A stretch of 44,796 nucleotides of DNA, from the NCBI GenBank assembly GCA_910576875.1, contig CAJTKI010000003.1:1-44796 (forward strand). The letters are read 5' to 3'. The notes beneath the pieces are model-generated. The model was not told the origin of the DNA, did not search any database, and worked only from the letters and a program-made list of their open reading frames with translations. The stretch is from an uncultured Christensenella sp. Its GTDB lineage: Bacteria; Bacillota; Clostridia; Christensenellales; UBA3700. This document shows, piece after piece, positions 26,102 through 33,788 of the stretch (positions are counted from its first letter, which is position 1; every line of letters begins with the position of its first letter). The position numbers were made by a program, and so were the translations under genes.

Positions 26102-27058
26102 TTACGCGTTGCAACTCAGATCGGTCAAGATCTCTCCGCTGTCCGCATCCTGATACATCATCCAATAGCCGCGGCCGCCCTTTTCCAACTCCATCCATTG
26201 CCGGCACGCGTTGCTGCATTCGGGCGGATGTTTGCCGTCCGCATCGGGCACGCCGTAACAGATCACGCGCGGGCGGTCGAGCGGGGACACGACCCCGACC
26301 ACATAATAATCGTCGTCTGCGACGGGCACGCGCACCCAGCGGCTGTCCGTCACGAGCGCCTGCAACTCCGCGTCTTCGGGATAACTGCGCATGATCTCGT
26401 CCAACTGCGTACGAACTTGCGTATAGAACGGATCGCCGTTGTCGCGCGGCTTGGTCTTTCTGCCGCGTTTGTTTCCGACGGGTTCGCGCGTTTGCCGCTC
26501 GGACGTCGGCTCCTGCGCGCGCTCCGCTTCGGGCGCGCCCGTCATCGGCTGCGGTTGCACCGCCGCAACGTCCGCATCGACCGACATATCGCTTGCATCG
26601 ACCGATTGCGCCGACGCATTCGACATTGTTTGCGTCGGTTCGACATCCGACGACATATCCGCGTCGGTTTCGTCGTCCGCCGATTCCTGCGCTTGCTCCG
26701 CCGCGAACTGCGGTACGAAGTCCTGTCTGCGGATCCGCTCCCGCGCCGCGGTCGCAAAATTGCCGTACGCAAATCCGATGCCGCGGTTGCTGCCCGAGCA
26801 TACGACCTGATCGCCTTGCAACACGATCGCCTGCACTTCGCCTTGCAGATCGTTGGGCAACGTTTCGTATTCCGACATGCCCAACGGCGCGCACAGAATC
26901 ACATCCTGGTCTGCGCGCACGCAAATGTATCCTTCGTCCATGCCGTACAGTTGCACCGCGCAAGTCGTCCGCTCGCGGAAATATTCGAGTTTGAGCAAAC
27001 CGCTGACCCGACGGTCGTCCGCGCTCCCCATCACCAAAGTTTTTTTGACTACCAACAT
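26102..27058 (-). CDS. Protein of unknown function with acidic central linker
   Basis: A 318-residue protein without signal peptide or membrane helix. Residues 1-115 form a beta-rich domain (MLVVKKTLVMGSADDRRVSG, GLLKLEY, ADQDVILCAPLG). Residues 120-190 are a disordered, Asp/Glu/Ala/Met-rich linker (QESADDETDADMSSDVE). A basic hinge (NKRGRKTKPRD) leads to a C-terminal domain (about 215-318) with YYVVGVVSPLDRPRVICYGVP and CSNACRQW. The N-terminal pattern reminds me of a Clostridia family of unknown role that reads xSGxxKLExx; this is a weak memory match. The start is fixed by GGAGGGTATCAT before ATG. Possibly monocistronic. Confidence 0.62.
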   Translation of the reverse strand: MLVVKKTLVMGSADDRRVSGLLKLEYFRERTTCAVQLYGMDEGYICVRADQDVILCAPLGMSEYETLPNDLQGEVQAIVLQGDQVVCSGSNRGIGFAYGNFATAARERIRRQDFVPQFAAEQAQESADDETDADMSSDVEPTQTMSNASAQSVDASDMSVDADVAAVQPQPMTGAPEAERAQEPTSERQTREPVGNKRGRKTKPRDNGDPFYTQVRTQLDEIMRSYPEDAELQALVTDSRWVRVPVADDDYYVVGVVSPLDRPRVICYGVPDADGKHPPECSNACRQWMELEKGGRGYWMMYQDADSGEILTDLSCNA

Positions 27059-27116
27059 ATGATACCCTCCGTCGGTAGTACGATATGCAACGGCAAGCGC
27101 GTTTAGACCGATCAAG

Positions 27117-27150
27117 ATAAAAAAATCCGTACCGCGTTTTCGGTACGGAT
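27117..27150 (-). terminator. Terminator of the PadR / DUF1700 / DUF2807 operon
   Basis: ATCCGTACCG (27125-27134) pairs with CGGTACGGAT (27141-27150) around a 6-base loop; on the minus strand seven T follow. It ends the operon 27 bases after its last stop codon. Confidence 0.88.
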
Positions 27151-27176
27151 GATTTCATATGATCGTCGATATACGA

Positions 27177-28136
27177 TCAATCCTGTTTGATGCAACGGGC
27201 GTTGCCGTCGGGATTGTAAATTTTGGGCAATCCCCAATATTCGATCACGGCTCTGCCGGAAGAATAGATGGTCATCGTCTGTTCGACTTTGATCTGCACT
27301 TCGGCGACGCCGCTGACGCGGAACGTCGCTTCCTGCACGGTAAAAGTCGCCGCGTGGATCTCGCCCGCTCCCGAAATCGACGCGGTCAACGCGCGCGCCC
27401 CTTGACCGTCGAGCAGAATCTCCGTCGCGCCCGATCCGTTGATCGCGATCTGATCGTAATATCCGTCGCAATGCAAACGGGTACTGCCCGAATTGGTTAC
27501 TTTCAAATCGCGCACGTCGCCGCGCAGATCGATTGCGCTGGAACCGCTCGTCGTCAGGGACGCCGTATCCGCGGTCGCTTCCATACGAACTTCCGACGAA
27601 CCGGATACGTCCAGTCGGATATCCCGCGCCTGAATCGCGCCGTCGCAAACGATCTCGGACGAGCCCGATACTTGAAGCGCGATCGAATCGTACGATCCGC
27701 CCGGCAGCGTCAACTGCGTCGCGCCGGATATTTTGCCGACAAACGTGCCCCACGATTCGGGCGCGCTCGGCACCGTCACGACGATGTCGGTCACGCGGTG
27801 TTTATAGAACAGCATCTCATACCATTTGGTATAACGAACCTTTTCTTTGATCCGCAACACGCCGTCCGCCGCGCCGACGGTAAAGCTGTTAAATTCGCTG
27901 TCGCTGTACGCAATCCCGTACGTCTCGCCGATGCAAACGGTAAAATTGTGCATGCCCGCCAATTCAAAATCGATGCTGTCGAACGGCGTCTGCGTCAAAT
28001 CCGTTTCGTGTCGGGTATACTCGATCTCTTTGGATCCGAATCGGTTGTCGCTGCGCAAATACACGCCCCAGCCGACGCCGCCGACCGCAAGCCCGACGAC
28101 CAATAAAACCACCATGCCGATCACAAACTTTTTCAT
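27177..28136 (-). CDS. DUF2807/GIN-like auto-transporter-type beta-helix adhesin, membrane anchored
   Basis: A 319-residue protein. One N-terminal membrane helix (about residues 5-27) is followed by an extracytoplasmic domain made of short beta repeats with the recurring SGSSE, SGSSA, SGSTR, SGATE and SGAGE turns at about 20-residue intervals, the pattern of DUF2807/DUF4097 beta-helix proteins. It lies 4 bases inside the end of the DUF1700 gene (ATGA overlap). In related PadR-DUF1700-DUF2807 operons these are thought to respond to envelope conditions, but no activity is known. The start is MKKFVIGMVV after AAAGGAG. Confidence 0.78.
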   Translation of the reverse strand: MKKFVIGMVVLLVVGLAVGGVGWGVYLRSDNRFGSKEIEYTRHETDLTQTPFDSIDFELAGMHNFTVCIGETYGIAYSDSEFNSFTVGAADGVLRIKEKVRYTKWYEMLFYKHRVTDIVVTVPSAPESWGTFVGKISGATQLTLPGGSYDSIALQVSGSSEIVCDGAIQARDIRLDVSGSSEVRMEATADTASLTTSGSSAIDLRGDVRDLKVTNSGSTRLHCDGYYDQIAINGSGATEILLDGQGARALTASISGAGEIHAATFTVQEATFRVSGVAEVQIKVEQTMTIYSSGRAVIEYWGLPKIYNPDGNARCIKQD

Positions 28137-28885
28137 ACTCTTGCCGCTCCTTTGGCTCCAAAGCCCCAGCCGAGAAGTTTTCCCCACGCTTTCGCGCACA
28201 GTACGGTCAAACCGATCAACAGTCCGCCGAGCGCAAACACGACGATCCCCGCGCCCAATCCGAGCAGGAACGCGCCGAAGTTTTGTCCGATCAGCACAAA
28301 TGAAGTCGCCGCGACGATCCCGCCCGACAGGAACAGCGCAATGCTCGTCACGAACAGCGCGCCCAACAGCACCGCGCCGACAAATGCCAGAAACAGCGTC
28401 AACGGCAACAACAGCAACGTGGCGAACGCGCTTCTGCCCTTGCGGCGAGAAGGTTTGCGATCGCGCCGCGCGCGGCGATCGAAATCCTCGTCGTCGCGCA
28501 TATACCGATCTCCCCGACGCGAGCGATCCGTCCCGTCGTCCTCGCGCGCTCTGCGACGGCGGCGAGGCGGTTCGTCGTCAAATAACTCCGCGTCCTCTCT
28601 TTCGTCGCGTCGATCGGGATAATCGTCGTCCGCGCAATCTCTGCGCCGCGAACGCGGCTCGTACGCATCGTAACGACGCGAGCGATTGTCGCTCTCCCGA
28701 ACGCTGCGCGCGATGTCTTCCGGAAAGCCGAACTCGCGCAATACTTCCGCTTCGGTCATGCCGTCGTCGCGTTTGTCCTGATACATCTCGTCATAGTAAT
28801 GCAGGACAGCGCGTTTGTCTTCGTTGCACATGCCCTCGCGGGACAATGCGCGATCGAGTTGTTGCATCCAAGTCCTTCTGTTCAT
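28133..28885 (-). CDS. DUF1700 (HAAS-domain) membrane protein
   Basis: A 250-residue protein. The N-terminal cytoplasmic HAAS/DUF1700 region (MNRRTWMQQLDRAL ... LREFGFPEDIARSV, about residues 1-65) is joined by an Arg/Asp-rich low-complexity linker (about 66-145, alternating basic and acidic clusters) to four to five hydrophobic helices (150-240). DUF1700 proteins are typically encoded directly after a PadR regulator and are thought to be its target or partner. Its start is 12 bases after the PadR stop and its stop overlaps the adhesin gene. Confidence 0.82.
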   Translation of the reverse strand: MNRRTWMQQLDRALSREGMCNEDKRAVLHYYDEMYQDKRDDGMTEAEVLREFGFPEDIARSVRESDNRSRRYDAYEPRSRRRDCADDDYPDRRDEREDAELFDDEPPRRRRRAREDDGTDRSRRGDRYMRDDEDFDRRARRDRKPSRRKGRSAFATLLLLPLTLFLAFVGAVLLGALFVTSIALFLSGGIVAATSFVLIGQNFGAFLLGLGAGIVVFALGGLLIGLTVLCAKAWGKLLGWGFGAKGAARV

Positions 28886-28897
28886 AATTGCCGCTCC

Positions 28898-29200
28898 TTA
28901 TCGCTGTACAAAGCGATAGATCTCCAATAGTTCGTCCATGTCGCGATAAAACTCCCGCAAACGGACTTTGCCGCGATCGGTGATCCGATAGTATTTGCGC
29001 AATCTGCCGTTGTACAGACGGTTGCGCGTACTGACCAAGTCGGAGGCTTCCAAACGCTTCAAGATCGGATACAACGTCGATTCGGATATTTCCAAATACG
29101 GCGACAACTGTCCGATGATCTTGTAACCGTACGACTCTTCGTCACGGATCGCCGCCAAGACGCATCCTTCCAGAAGCCCTTTTTTGAGTTGGGAATCCAT
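28898..29200 (-). CDS. PadR-family transcriptional regulator
   Basis: A 100-residue winged-helix protein of the short PadR type. The winged helix is complete: LKKGLLEGCVLAAIRDEESYGYKI, the recognition helix ISESTLYPILKRLEASDLV, and the wing NGRLRKYYRITDRG, followed by a C-terminal dimer helix FYRDMDELLEIYRF. PadR proteins repress their own operons and release DNA on binding small molecules or under envelope stress. It heads the operon, and three copies of a heptamer at the promoter (see operator) fit autorepression. Ribosome site GGAGG, 5 bases before ATG. Confidence 0.9.
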   Translation of the reverse strand: MDSQLKKGLLEGCVLAAIRDEESYGYKIIGQLSPYLEISESTLYPILKRLEASDLVSTRNRLYNGRLRKYYRITDRGKVRLREFYRDMDELLEIYRFVQR

Positions 29201-29211
29201 GACTTACCTCC

Positions 29212-29249
29212 ATACTATTCATTACATAATACTATACATTGCATAGTAT
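29212..29249. promoter_or_regulatory. Heptamer operators around the PadR promoter
   Basis: ATACTAT occurs at 29212-29218 and 29229-29235, and its complement ATAGTAT at 29243-29249. The last two form a perfect palindrome ATACTAT-N7-ATAGTAT that covers the -10 box. This is the expected position for PadR autorepression. Confidence 0.6.
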
Positions 29250-29259
29250 GTCTTGTCAA
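29231..29259 (-). promoter_or_regulatory. Promoter of the PadR operon
   Basis: Perfect TTGACA (29254-29259), 17-base spacer, TATAGT (29231-29236) on the minus strand. Confidence 0.8.
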
Positions 29260-29379
29260 CGGTTTTCCGAATAATTTTTGCTGAATCGCCGCAAAATCAT
29301 ACGCGCTTGTATCCGCCGAACGCCAAAAACGCGCTTGTCTTTCTATACGCGCGCGCAAGGTTTCGGATATTCGATATGC

Positions 29380-29408
29380 AAAAAGCCCGCCCCCGATCGG
29401 GAGCGGGC
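29380..29408 (-). terminator. Terminator of the metG-rsmA operon
   Basis: GCCCGC (29385-29390) and GCGGGC (29403-29408) with inner CCC/GGG pairs and one mismatch; on the minus strand TTTTT follows. It lies 18 bases after the rsmA stop. Confidence 0.85.
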
Positions 29409-29425
29409 GTCGTATGGATCGTCCG

Positions 29426-30262
29426 TTATTCCGATTGCGCCTGCGCCAGACGCGCGCTCAACGCCAGATATGTCTGCAAATCCAGCGTCTCTCCGCGCAC
29501 AGTCGCCGACAGTCCCAGATCTTGCAAAATCCGCTCGATTCGCTCGCGCGGCAGACGGTACGCATGGATCAGATTGTTGGCAAGCGTCTTGCGCCGCATC
29601 GCAAATCCCGCCGTGACGGCGCGCTTGACCGCCGCCTTATCCGCGTCGGCGTACCGATCGTGCAGATCGATGCGCACGATCGCGCTGTCCACGTTGGGTT
29701 GCGGACAAAACATCTGTCTGGGGACTTGCCGCATGACGCGCGCGTCGCCTTCCAACGCGATCGCCAGCGTGATCACGCCGTAGTCGGCGCATGCGGGCGG
29801 CGCGACGAGACGTTGCGCGACTTCCTTCTGAATCATGACGGTCGCGCTGAGCGGCTTGTTGCGTCGCTCCAAAAAGCGCATCAGGATCGGCGTCGTGATG
29901 TAATATGGCAGATTGGCGACCACCTTGTACGATCCGTCTAGGATCGCGTCCAGCTCCGTATCGCCGACCTGCATGATGTCGCGCAGCACGACTTCGACCT
30001 TGCCGTCCAATCCCTGCAACGTGCGATCCAATACGGGCATCAGATTGCGGTCGATCTCAAACGCGACGACCCGCCGCGCCGTCTGCGCCAGCGCGCGCGT
30101 CAACGTTCCCGCGCCCGCGCCGATTTCGAGCACGGTATCCGATTCCGTCACGCCGGCGTCCTGCACCATCGCCTGCAACAGATTGGTATCGGTGATAAAA
30201 TTCTGTCCGAACTGTTTATTGAAGCGGAACCCCTGATCCGCCAGAATCTGCTTGACGTTCAT
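29426..30262 (-). CDS. rsmA: 16S rRNA (adenine1518/1519-N6)-dimethyltransferase
   Basis: A 278-residue Rossmann methyltransferase that dimethylates the two adenosines of the helix 45 loop in 16S rRNA. It shows the SAM site LEIGAGAGTLTRAL, FEIDRNLM and the catalytic NLPYYITTPI. The C-terminal helical domain is complete. The start codon overlaps the radical SAM gene stop (ATGA), so only the MNVKQILADQGF start is compatible with the family. It is the last gene of metG-tatD-radical SAM-rsmA, an order often found in Clostridia. Confidence 0.95.
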   Translation of the reverse strand: MNVKQILADQGFRFNKQFGQNFITDTNLLQAMVQDAGVTESDTVLEIGAGAGTLTRALAQTARRVVAFEIDRNLMPVLDRTLQGLDGKVEVVLRDIMQVGDTELDAILDGSYKVVANLPYYITTPILMRFLERRNKPLSATVMIQKEVAQRLVAPPACADYGVITLAIALEGDARVMRQVPRQMFCPQPNVDSAIVRIDLHDRYADADKAAVKRAVTAGFAMRRKTLANNLIHAYRLPRERIERILQDLGLSATVRGETLDLQTYLALSARLAQAQSE

Positions 30263-30855
30263 AACAGCGTGCGCACGCGCAACTTTGCGCCGACGTCCGC
30301 CGCGATCCGACGCGCGGCTTCGATCTGCTGCGCGCCGATCACGTCCACGACGCTGAGCACGACGTTGCCGCCGCAACGCACGCAACCGCGCGCGAAGTCC
30401 AACAGAATCCCGAACGCTCGCTCTCCGTACTCGCTGTGGCAAATCTTGTCGTATGCCTGCGCGTCCGTCGCGTTGAGCGATATATTGATTGTATCCATGC
30501 ACGCGCACATGCGCGCGGTAATGTCGCAACCGTTGATCTCGCTGCCGTGTCCGTTGGTATTGATCCGCGTCTTACCGCCGCATGCATGCACATACGCGCA
30601 GATCTCTTCGATCGCATCGAAGCGATACGTCGGCTCACCGTAACCGCAGAATACGACTTCGCCGTACGCGGTCACGTCATAGGATTCGCGCAAAATTTCG
30701 ATCACGCGTTCCGCGCTCGGCTCGCGATCGATCCACAGATCTCCGTAGACGGGCTTGTCGTAATAGCGCACGCAAAACTCGCAACGGTTGGTGCAACGGT
30801 TGGTCAGATTGATATACAGATTGCGGTCTACGACATAGACGTATTGATTGCTCAT
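30259..30855 (-). CDS. TatD-associated radical SAM protein
   Basis: A 198-residue protein with the radical SAM cluster motif CTNRCEFC (CxxxCxxC-type spacing) near residues 21-28 and the GGxE-equivalent GYGEPT. A short radical SAM enzyme next to tatD is a recognised but uncharacterised family. Its substrate is unknown; possibly tRNA or a nucleic-acid-linked target given its position between tatD and rsmA, which is inference only. Four-base overlaps with both neighbours imply coupled translation. It lacks any extended C-terminal domain. Confidence 0.88.
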   Translation of the reverse strand: MSNQYVYVVDRNLYINLTNRCTNRCEFCVRYYDKPVYGDLWIDREPSAERVIEILRESYDVTAYGEVVFCGYGEPTYRFDAIEEICAYVHACGGKTRINTNGHGSEINGCDITARMCACMDTINISLNATDAQAYDKICHSEYGERAFGILLDFARGCVRCGGNVVLSVVDVIGAQQIEAARRIAADVGAKLRVRTLL

Positions 30856-31634
30856 AAACGGTCTCCGTTGATTTTTGTATACAGCCGCAGCGTATTGGCA
30901 ACGGTCAGCGCTTCGGTCTCCTGCGGGGAGATGCCGAGCGTAAGCGCGATTTTGTCCAGCACGAGCCGCACGTATTTGGGCTCGTTGCGCTGTCCGCGAT
31001 AGGGCACCGGCGTCATGTACGGACAATCCGTCTCGATCAACAGCCGATCGCGCGGAATCGCGCGGATCACGTCTTCTTTGCGCGCGTTGCGGAACGTCAC
31101 CGCGCCGCCCAGCGCATAATAGCAGTCGAAACGGTTGAAGTCGCGCAAACTCTCGACGCTGCCGGTATAACAATGCAACAACACGCCGCGGCGCAATTTG
31201 TTCCGATAGGCTTGCAGCAGATCGAGCGCGTCCGCGATCGCTTCGCGCACGTGCAGACACACCGGCAATTCGACTTCGTCCGCCAACTCCAACTGCCGCG
31301 CAAACGCGTCCCGCTGCACGTCCCGCGCGGACAGATCGTAATGGTAATCCAATCCGATCTCTCCGATCGCGACGACTTTGGGATGCGACGCATGTCGACG
31401 ATAAAACGCGATGTCCGCGTCGGTCAGATCCTTGCTGTCGTGCGGATGCGTGCCGAGCGCGCAATACACGTCGTCGCAACGCTCCGCCAACGCCAGCGCC
31501 CGCTCGCTGCTGCGACGGTCGGCGCCGATCTCGCAGATCGCCTGCAAACCGTCCGCGCGCATCTGCGACACGATCCGCTCGCGCGTCTCGTCGTCAAACG
31601 CATCGTCGGTAATGTGCGCGTGCGAATCGATCAT
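30852..31634 (-). CDS. TatD-family metal-dependent hydrolase
   Basis: A 260-residue TIM-barrel hydrolase of the TatD (3'-5' exonuclease-like) family. Metal ligands are visible as HAH (H5, H7) at the N-terminus, the EIGLDYHY segment, the LHVREA and LHCYTGS histidines, and ETDCPYM with the final aspartate. TatD homologues degrade nucleic acid or D-tyrosyl-type products; which applies here is not known. The start overlaps the metG stop (4 bases) and the stop overlaps the radical SAM start. Confidence 0.92.
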   Translation of the reverse strand: MIDSHAHITDDAFDDETRERIVSQMRADGLQAICEIGADRRSSERALALAERCDDVYCALGTHPHDSKDLTDADIAFYRRHASHPKVVAIGEIGLDYHYDLSARDVQRDAFARQLELADEVELPVCLHVREAIADALDLLQAYRNKLRRGVLLHCYTGSVESLRDFNRFDCYYALGGAVTFRNARKEDVIRAIPRDRLLIETDCPYMTPVPYRGQRNEPKYVRLVLDKIALTLGISPQETEALTVANTLRLYTKINGDRL

Positions 31635-33601
31635 CGCACTTCGCTGCCCGCCGCCATCGGCGCGATCGGGCTGATCAGCGACAGATTGCCGTCCGCGTCG
31701 GACGCGCACAATACCATGCCCTGCGACTCGATGCCGCGGAGCTTGACGGGTTTGAGATTGGTGACGACGACGACCTGTTTGCCGATCATCTCTTCGGGCG
31801 TATACCACTTGGCGATGCCCGATACGATCGTGCGGGGTTGCTCTTCGCCCAGATCGATGCGGCTGCACAGCAATTTGTCCGCCTTGGCGACCTTTTCGCA
31901 CGCGACGACGCGTCCGATTTTGAGTTCTACCTTCTCAAACTCTTCGATGCCGATCTGCGCGATCGAAACGACGTTTTCGTGTTCCATATGTTCCTTCTCC
32001 TGTTTTTGAGCGGCTTGACAGATCTGCTCTTCGATGATCGCGTCCATTGCCGCAAGTTCCTTGGGAATGTCGATGCGCGCGAACAGCGCCTCTCCCTTGT
32101 CCACGCGCGTGCCGGCGGGCAACGCGCCGAAACGCGCAAGCGAATCGAACGTCTGCAACGCCGCGTCCGTCACGCCGATCTTGGCGAAGATCTGCGGCGG
32201 CGTCTTGGTCAAGAACGGCTGCAACTCGACCGCGATATAACGGATCGCTTCGCACAGATTGTACAGCACCGTCTGCAAACGCGCCATGCCTTCTTCGGTC
32301 TTGGCGAGCGCCCACGGCGCGGTTTCGTCGATGTATTTGTTGGCGCGTTGGACGACCTTCCAGATCTGTTCCATCGCTTCGGGCACGAGCAGTTTGTCCA
32401 TGCACGCGTCTACCTCGAACGGCATGGACACGCACGCGGCGATCAACTCGTCATCCGGCGCGCCTTGCGTCGCGGGCGACGGAATCGTTGCGTCGAAATA
32501 CTTTTCGACCATCGCCGTGACGCGGGAGACCAGATTGCCCAAATCGTTTGCCAAATCGCTGTTGATGCGCGACAAAAACGACGCGTTGGTATAGCTCCCG
32601 TCCTGTCCGAACGAAATCTCGCGCAGCATGTAATACCGCAACGCGTCCACGCCGTAACGCTCGCACAGCACAAACGGATCGACGACGTTGCCCTTGGATT
32701 TGGACATCTTGTCGTTGTCGAACAACAGCCAGCCGTGTCCGTACACCTGTTTGGGCAGCGGCAAATCGAGCGCCATCAGCAGCGCCGGCCAGATGATCGA
32801 ATGGAAGCGCACGATCTCCTTGCCGATCATGTGCAGATCCGCCGGCCAGAACTTGTCGAACAGACTTTGGTCGTCCGAACCGTATCCCAGCGCGGTGATG
32901 TAATTGGTCAACGCGTCCACCCAGACGTATACGACGTGCTTGGGATCGAACGGCACCCGAATCCCCCAGTCGAACGACGTGCGCGACACGCACAAGTCCT
33001 GCAAGCCGGGGCGCAGGAAGTTGTTGAGCATCTCGTTCTGCCGCGTCGCGGGCTGCAAGAAATCGGGATGGTTTTCGATCAGATCGATCAACCGATCGCA
33101 ATACTTGCTCAGACGGAAAAAGTAACTCTCTTCCTTGGTGCGCTTGACTTCGCGTCCGCAGTCGGGACATTTGCCGTCTTTGAGCTGCGTATCCGTCCAA
33201 AACGCCTCGCACGGCGCGCAATACCAGCCCTCGTATTCGCTCTTGTAAATGTCGCCCTGCCGATACAGACGGTCGAAGATCTTCTGCACGGCGCGCTCGT
33301 GATAGTCGTCCGTCGTACGGATGAATTTGTCAAACGAAATGTCGAGCAGATCCCACAGTTTGCGCAACTGTCCGACAATGTCGTCGATGTACGCCTTGAC
33401 CGGCATGCCCGCCGCCTCGGCGACCTTTTGAATCTTTTGTCCGTGTTCGTCCGTTCCCGTCAGATAGAACACCTCTTCCCCGCGCATTCGATGATATCTC
33501 GCGAGCGCGTCGCAGATAATCGTCGTATAACAAGTGCCGATGTGCCACTTGCCGCTGGGATAATAGATCGGTGTGGTAATATAAAATTTTTTCTTTTCCA
33601 C
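31631..33601 (-). CDS. metG: Methionyl-tRNA synthetase
   Basis: A 656-residue class I synthetase that charges initiator and elongator tRNA-Met. The HIGH-type motif is HIGT in GKWHIGTCY, the zinc knuckle is CAPCEAFWTDTQLKDGKCPDC, and the KMSKS loop is DKMSKSKGNVVDP. A C-terminal EMAP/tRNA-binding domain (about residues 545-656) follows a short Gln/Glu-rich linker. The start is a GTG (VEKKKFYITTPIYY) because AAAGGAG lies six bases before it; no ATG fits the family. It leads the metG-tatD-radical SAM-rsmA operon. Confidence 0.96.
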   Translation of the reverse strand: MEKKKFYITTPIYYPSGKWHIGTCYTTIICDALARYHRMRGEEVFYLTGTDEHGQKIQKVAEAAGMPVKAYIDDIVGQLRKLWDLLDISFDKFIRTTDDYHERAVQKIFDRLYRQGDIYKSEYEGWYCAPCEAFWTDTQLKDGKCPDCGREVKRTKEESYFFRLSKYCDRLIDLIENHPDFLQPATRQNEMLNNFLRPGLQDLCVSRTSFDWGIRVPFDPKHVVYVWVDALTNYITALGYGSDDQSLFDKFWPADLHMIGKEIVRFHSIIWPALLMALDLPLPKQVYGHGWLLFDNDKMSKSKGNVVDPFVLCERYGVDALRYYMLREISFGQDGSYTNASFLSRINSDLANDLGNLVSRVTAMVEKYFDATIPSPATQGAPDDELIAACVSMPFEVDACMDKLLVPEAMEQIWKVVQRANKYIDETAPWALAKTEEGMARLQTVLYNLCEAIRYIAVELQPFLTKTPPQIFAKIGVTDAALQTFDSLARFGALPAGTRVDKGEALFARIDIPKELAAMDAIIEEQICQAAQKQEKEHMEHENVVSIAQIGIEEFEKVELKIGRVVACEKVAKADKLLCSRIDLGEEQPRTIVSGIAKWYTPEEMIGKQVVVVTNLKPVKLRGIESQGMVLCASDADGNLSLISPIAPMAAGSEVR

Positions 33602-33643
33602 GGGAATCTCCTTTGCCGCGCAACCGCGGCGTTTCGTTCGTAT

Positions 33644-33672
33644 ATTATACACGCTCCGCGCGCGAATGTAAA
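33644..33672 (-). promoter_or_regulatory. Promoter of the metG operon
   Basis: TTTACA (33667-33672), 17-base spacer, perfect TATAAT (33644-33649) on the minus strand. The leader is only about 36 nt, too short for a T-box, so metG here is not under that common Gram-positive control. Confidence 0.85.
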
Positions 33673-33788
33673 TTACTTTTGGTCGGCATTGCAAAAAGTT
33701 GTCACGTTTTGCCGCCGCCGCGCAGTAGGCTGTTGTGACGGCTCGATGCCGAACCCGATAGGAGCGATCCGCCCGCGGGCGGTTGTAT

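Noticed and set aside
33602..33643. T-box for metG
   Set aside because: The strong promoter leaves a leader of about 36 nt, far too short for a T-box.
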